The notes beneath the pieces were generated by a model. It was not told where the DNA came from and did no database searches. It saw nothing but the letters and a program-made list of their open reading frames with translations. Both the position numbers and the translations under genes were made by a program. Of a stretch of 64,000 nt of DNA, positions 60,389 through 64,000 are shown in pieces (position 1 is the first letter of the stretch; each line of letters begins with the position of its first letter). The DNA is from JBHEBG01 sp046557915. Lineage in GTDB: Bacteria > Bacteroidota > Bacteroidia > Flavobacteriales > Flavobacteriaceae. Location: positions 1,488,001-1,552,000 of the forward strand of contig NZ_JBHEBG010000001.1 of NCBI RefSeq assembly GCF_046557915.1, read 5' to 3'.

Positions 60389-60919
60389 ATGGCATCTAAA
60401 GTAATACAGGCATTTTATAATGACGATGATGTGCTAATGCATGCGGTAAAGAAAGTTAAAGCTGCCAAGCACCATATAGAAGAAGTATATTGTCCGTTTC
60501 CGGTTCACGGATTGGACAAGGCCATGGGACTGGCCCCAACAAGAATCGCCATTACCTCCTTCATGTATGGATGTGTGGGATTGATAGTTGCCATTGTTAT
60601 GATGAACTATATCATGATAGACGATTGGCCACAGGATATAGGAGGAAAACCTAGTTTTAGTTATATAGAAAATATGCCGGCCTTTGTGCCCATCATGTTT
60701 GAACTTACGGTGTTTTTTGCAGCGCATTTAATGGTGATAACTTTTTACCTTAGAAGTAGATTGTGGCCGTTTAAAAAGGCAGAAAACCCTGATGTAAGAA
60801 CCACGGACGACCATTTTGTAATGGAAATAGAGGTGCATAACAATGAGGCCGAATTAAAGGAACTCTTATTGGATACCGGGGCCGTAGAAGTAAACGTTTC
60901 AGAAAAAAGTAGTCATTGA
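60389..60919 (+). CDS. actD: Alternative complex III subunit ActD (DUF3341)
   Basis: A 176-residue membrane subunit of alternative complex III. After a soluble N-terminal part (about 1-45, with VYCPFPVHGLDKAMGL), two helices are seen at about 50-75 and 95-118, followed by a charged C-terminus. DUF3341 is the family name for ActD. It is required for the complex in other organisms but has no cofactor. The gene starts 1 nt after actC; actE follows with 2 nt between the actD stop and its ATG. Confidence 0.93.
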   Translation: MASKVIQAFYNDDDVLMHAVKKVKAAKHHIEEVYCPFPVHGLDKAMGLAPTRIAITSFMYGCVGLIVAIVMMNYIMIDDWPQDIGGKPSFSYIENMPAFVPIMFELTVFFAAHLMVITFYLRSRLWPFKKAENPDVRTTDDHFVMEIEVHNNEAELKELLLDTGAVEVNVSEKSSH

Positions 60920-60921
60920 AT

Positions 60922-61482
60922 ATGAGCAGTCTTAAGAAAATAGGAATTGTATTGCTGATGGTTTTTGGCCTTGCATCGTGCTCGCACGAAAAAAGCAGAA
61001 ACTATCAATATATGCCCAATATGTATGTGCCTGTTGGTTATGAAACTTACGGCCAGATAGGTTTTCTTCCCGGTGGTATGGAAGCTCAGCTTCCCGTAGA
61101 AAATACCATACCAAGAGGATGGATGCCTTATAAATTTGATAATTCTCCCGAGGGAAAAGAATTGGCCAGATTGGATGTAAGTCCTTTAGATTCGCTCCAA
61201 AGTGAGGCCAATCTTGCCGAAGGGAAAGAGTTATATAATATTTATTGCGCTATTTGTCATGGCAATAAAGGAAGTGGCAAGGGCAATCTTGTAGAAAGAG
61301 AGAAGATTTTAGGAGTGCCCAGTTATGGTGATGTAGCCAGAGATATTACTGCAGGCAGTACCTACCATACCATTTATTATGGTTTAAACTCAATGGGCTC
61401 TTATGCCGGGCAATTAGATCATGAAGAACGTTGGAAGGTAGCCGACTACGTTATGCAACTAAAACAAGACTTAACAAAATAA
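60922..61482 (+). CDS. actE: Alternative complex III subunit ActE, monoheme cytochrome c lipoprotein
   Basis: A 186-residue lipoprotein: signal MSSLKKIGIVLLMVFG with lipobox LASC, C20. The cytochrome c domain (about 95-186) has heme motif CAICH at 109-113 and a likely axial methionine in LNSMGSYAG. It accepts electrons from ActA/ActB and hands them to the terminal oxidase. ATG at 60922 is chosen over an in-frame TTG at 60916, which would overlap actD. The next gene, actF, begins 17 nt after the stop. Confidence 0.94.
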   Translation: MSSLKKIGIVLLMVFGLASCSHEKSRNYQYMPNMYVPVGYETYGQIGFLPGGMEAQLPVENTIPRGWMPYKFDNSPEGKELARLDVSPLDSLQSEANLAEGKELYNIYCAICHGNKGSGKGNLVEREKILGVPSYGDVARDITAGSTYHTIYYGLNSMGSYAGQLDHEERWKVADYVMQLKQDLTK

Positions 61483-61499
61483 TTGATAGAACCAGAAGT

Positions 61500-62831
61500 A
61501 TGTACACTTTTTCAAACAGATTAAAAATTGCTTCTTTCATTTTAATGGCCGTAGGGTTATTGGGTATTGGCATTGGTTTTGTTTCTGCACCTGCTACGGT
61601 AGAAGAAGCAAAGGCCATAGTGGCGAGCCATGATGACGGTCACGGAGCTGCCCATGGTGAGGAAGCCTCGCACGCTGTACCTGCGGATCATGGTGCAGAA
61701 AGTGCCCACGATACAGGTCATAGCGCGTCACACGATGAACATTTGTTACATCAACTTCAAAACAAACCGTGGTCTGCCCTTTATGTTGCTGCGTTCTTTT
61801 TTATGATGATCGCTCTTGGTGTATTGGCATTTTATGCCATTCAGCGGGCTTCGCAGGCTGGCTGGTCCCCACTGCTTTTCCGTGTAATGGAGGGTATTAC
61901 AGCTTACTTGGTTCCTGGCGGTATCATTGTTTTTGTAATCTTGGTACTATCTGTATTACACATGAACCATCTGTTCGTATGGATGGATGCAGATGTAGTA
62001 GCACACGATAAATTACTACAAGGAAAGGCCGGGTTCTTAAATCCTACTTTCTTTTTGGTCAGAGCGGCCATATTCTTAGGAGGATGGATTTTATATCGTG
62101 AGTTTTCCAGGAAATTCTCCTTGGCACAAGATGAAGCCAATGACAATTCTAATTTCAAGAAAAATTTCAGAATTTCAGCTGCCTTTTTGGTGTTCTACCT
62201 TATTTCCGAATCCATAATGTCTTGGGATTGGATCATGAGCGTGGATCCCCATTGGTTCAGTACCTTGTTTGGGTGGTATGTGTTTGCAAGTATGATTGTT
62301 TCCGGTATCACTGTGATATCCATGGTAACAATTTACTTAAAATCCAGAGGTTATTTGGAAGATGTAAATGATAGCCATATCCATGATTTGGCCAAATTTA
62401 TGTTCGGTTTCAGCATCTTTTGGACCTACTTGTGGTTCTCACAGTTTATGTTGATCTGGTATTCCAACATTCCGGAAGAGGTAACCTATTTTGTAACCAG
62501 AATAGAAGATTACAAGCTACCATTCTTTGGCATGCTGGCCCTAAACTTTATATTTCCATTTTTAATTTTGATGAATAGCGACTATAAGAGGATCAACTGG
62601 TTTGTTCTTATGGCTGGTATCATTATCTTGATAGGACATTACATAGATATTTTTAATATGATAATGCCGGCGACGGTAGGAGACCAATGGTATATTGGAA
62701 TTCCCGAAATTGGAGCCATATTATTCTTTGCAGGATTGTTTATTTTCTGGGTTTTCAGGGCGTTAACAAACGCTCCGCTGCAACCCAAACGCAATCCGTT
62801 CATTGAAGAAAGTAGGCATTTTCATTATTAA
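61500..62831 (+). CDS. actF: Alternative complex III subunit ActF (NrfD-like) with histidine-rich loop
   Basis: A 443-residue second NrfD-like membrane subunit of alternative complex III, with about ten helices. The start ATG at 61500 is taken because an upstream in-frame TTG at 61431 would overlap actE. Between helix 1 (about 10-30) and helix 2 (from about 92) there is a stretch with ten histidines among residues 44-84, mixed with Ala, Gly, Asp and Glu. The histidine-rich loop is not part of the catalytic core and may bind Cu, Zn or other metal. The rest (IMSWDWIMSVDPHWFSTLFG) is standard. coxB follows after 31 nt. Confidence 0.94.
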   Translation: MYTFSNRLKIASFILMAVGLLGIGIGFVSAPATVEEAKAIVASHDDGHGAAHGEEASHAVPADHGAESAHDTGHSASHDEHLLHQLQNKPWSALYVAAFFFMMIALGVLAFYAIQRASQAGWSPLLFRVMEGITAYLVPGGIIVFVILVLSVLHMNHLFVWMDADVVAHDKLLQGKAGFLNPTFFLVRAAIFLGGWILYREFSRKFSLAQDEANDNSNFKKNFRISAAFLVFYLISESIMSWDWIMSVDPHWFSTLFGWYVFASMIVSGITVISMVTIYLKSRGYLEDVNDSHIHDLAKFMFGFSIFWTYLWFSQFMLIWYSNIPEEVTYFVTRIEDYKLPFFGMLALNFIFPFLILMNSDYKRINWFVLMAGIIILIGHYIDIFNMIMPATVGDQWYIGIPEIGAILFFAGLFIFWVFRALTNAPLQPKRNPFIEESRHFHY

Positions 62832-62862
62832 TTAGTTTTTAAAGTATAATAGAGATCATACA

Positions 62863-63921
62863 ATGACTGCATTATTAACCATAGCTGTTTTAGTCTTAGT
62901 GGCAATTGCAATTTGGCAAATGACCAAAATATTTGAATTGTCGCAAGTTAAGGCAAACAACTCCCAGGTGGCGACCGATACCGATAACAAGTATAACGGT
63001 TACCTCATGTTCGCCTTTCTAATATTTATATACGCAATAACCATTTTTAGTTTTTGGAAGTATACCAAATTCCTATTGCCCGAGGCTGCCTCGGCACATG
63101 GTGCGGAGTATGATTACCTAATGTTGGTGTCCTTTGTGATCATATTTTTTGTACAGACAATTACCCAGGCCTTGTTGCACTACTTCAGTTATAAATATAG
63201 AGGGGAAAAAGGGAAGAAAGCCTTATTCTATGCAGATAACGATCGTCTGGAATTTATATGGACCATCATTCCTGTCATTGTTTTGGCCGGATTGATCCTA
63301 TGGGGATTATATACTTGGACCAATATAATGGATATCAATGAAGAAGATGACCCTCTGATCGTGGAATTATACGCGCAGCAGTTTAATTGGACGGCAAGAT
63401 ACGGAGGAGCGGATAATGTCCTAGGTGATGCAAGTGTTAGAATGATAGATATTGATAGAGCCAATGTACTTGGATTGGATGAGTCAGATCCAAATGCCTC
63501 CGATGATGTCATTGTAAAGGAACTACACCTACCAGTGGGGAGAAAAGTAAACTTTAAAATGAGGTCACAAGATGTATTGCACTCTGCTTACATGCCCCAT
63601 TTTAGAGCTCAAATGAACTGTGTCCCAGGAATGATTACCCAATTTTCGTTTACTCCGATCACCACTACCGAAGAGATGAGAAGAGATCCGGACGTAATGG
63701 ACAAAGTTCAAAGAATCAATAAAATTAGGGCTGAAAAAGCTGCCAAAGGAGAAGATAATTCTGATCCTTGGGAGTACGATTATATTTTACTCTGCAACAA
63801 GATTTGTGGAAAATCACATTATAATATGCAAATGAAAATTATTGTGGAAACCCAGGAAGAATACGAGAAATGGATGGCCGAACAACAAACGTTTGGACAA
63901 ACAATGACCCCGGCACAGTAA
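62863..63921 (+). CDS. coxB: Cytochrome c oxidase subunit II
   Basis: The CuA-bearing subunit of a heme-copper oxidase. It has 352 residues: helices near 1-18, 47-66, 86-108 and 130-152 (the last two are the usual pair), then the periplasmic cupredoxin domain. The CuA site is complete: H240 in DVLHSAYMPHF, and C311, C315, H319 and M322 in CNKICGKSHYNM. Residues between (about 240-320) follow the family with an inserted helix-like segment near 270-300. It takes electrons from the ActE cytochrome of the same operon. The subunit I gene follows after 45 nt. Confidence 0.96.
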   Translation: MTALLTIAVLVLVAIAIWQMTKIFELSQVKANNSQVATDTDNKYNGYLMFAFLIFIYAITIFSFWKYTKFLLPEAASAHGAEYDYLMLVSFVIIFFVQTITQALLHYFSYKYRGEKGKKALFYADNDRLEFIWTIIPVIVLAGLILWGLYTWTNIMDINEEDDPLIVELYAQQFNWTARYGGADNVLGDASVRMIDIDRANVLGLDESDPNASDDVIVKELHLPVGRKVNFKMRSQDVLHSAYMPHFRAQMNCVPGMITQFSFTPITTTEEMRRDPDVMDKVQRINKIRAEKAAKGEDNSDPWEYDYILLCNKICGKSHYNMQMKIIVETQEEYEKWMAEQQTFGQTMTPAQ

Positions 63922-63966
63922 TTTAGGCTACTTAAAAGAAATTAATAAAAAAACAAATACTGGATT

Positions 63967-64000
63967 ATGGAAGATCACGCAGATGATCATGGACATCATC
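63967..64000 (+). CDS. coxA: Cytochrome c oxidase subunit I, N-terminal fragment (continues beyond window)
   Basis: Only the first eleven codons are visible: MEDHADDHGHH. The position right after coxB in the act-cox operon and the histidine-rich start, common in flavobacterial subunit I, support the call. Too little is seen to confirm it from the protein itself. Confidence 0.6.
   Translation, partial: MEDHADDHGHH

Overview
The window is a stretch of chromosome from a member of the Flavobacteriaceae (Bacteroidetes), probably a marine one related to Maribacter, Zobellia or Arenibacter; the genus is a guess. The evidence is the gene content (alternative complex III operon, DUF5916 and DUF2723 proteins, a T9SS type A sorting domain, a TPR hybrid two-component protein, TonB-dependent receptor, extended ribosomal protein S2), low GC, almost no Shine-Dalgarno sites, and Bacteroidetes-type promoter boxes (TAnnTTTG) upstream of many genes. 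No complete phage, insertion sequence, CRISPR array or rRNA operon was seen.

Layout. 1-5.6 kb: a partial retropepsin-like protein divergent from TatD, a type I asparaginase, tRNA-Ser(GGA), then an ExbB / membrane protein / ExbD / ExbD cluster followed by an outer-membrane barrel gene. 5.6-13.2 kb (minus strand): a degenerate PAP2-like membrane protein coupled to rpoN, asnS, an RND/MMPL exporter, frr and pyrH. 13.4-17.9 kb (plus): an M61 peptidase lipoprotein and a TonB-dependent receptor. 17.9-21.1 kb (minus): rplM-rpsI-rpsB-tsf, where S2 carries a helix-hairpin-helix tail. 21.3-28.9 kb: DUF5916 protein, a small lipoprotein, a protein that is almost only a T9SS sorting domain, polA, and an Ntn-type asparaginase. 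28.9-34.7 kb: cutC, a membrane metallophosphoesterase, a thioredoxin-fold protein without its cysteines, and a DUF2723 (GT117) membrane protein.

34.8-36.4 kb is the only clearly accessory patch: just after tRNA-Gln(TTG), two nearly identical ~255-bp hairpin-rich direct repeats flank an AT-rich small lipoprotein gene. 36.4-48.7 kb holds an orphan MacB-like ABC permease, a small lipoprotein, a TPR hybrid histidine kinase/response regulator with an AraC output domain, a class C beta-lactamase-like hydrolase, a DinB-fold protein, an M1 peptidase, an SDR and a cation:proton antiporter.

49.0-53.4 kb is the rimP-nusA-infB operon, preceded by a terminator-like hairpin in its leader. 54.1-64.0 kb is a respiratory operon: alternative complex III (actA-F) running straight into cytochrome c oxidase subunits II and I. 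It oxidises menaquinol and passes electrons by c-type hemes to the terminal oxidase. The ActC subunit carries a helix-hairpin-helix tail similar to that on S2, an unexpected link between a ribosomal protein and a membrane respiratory subunit.

No wholly new multi-gene system stands out. The best candidates for new biology are the duplicated hairpin element beside tRNA-Gln, the shared helix-hairpin-helix tails, and the CTD-only T9SS protein.
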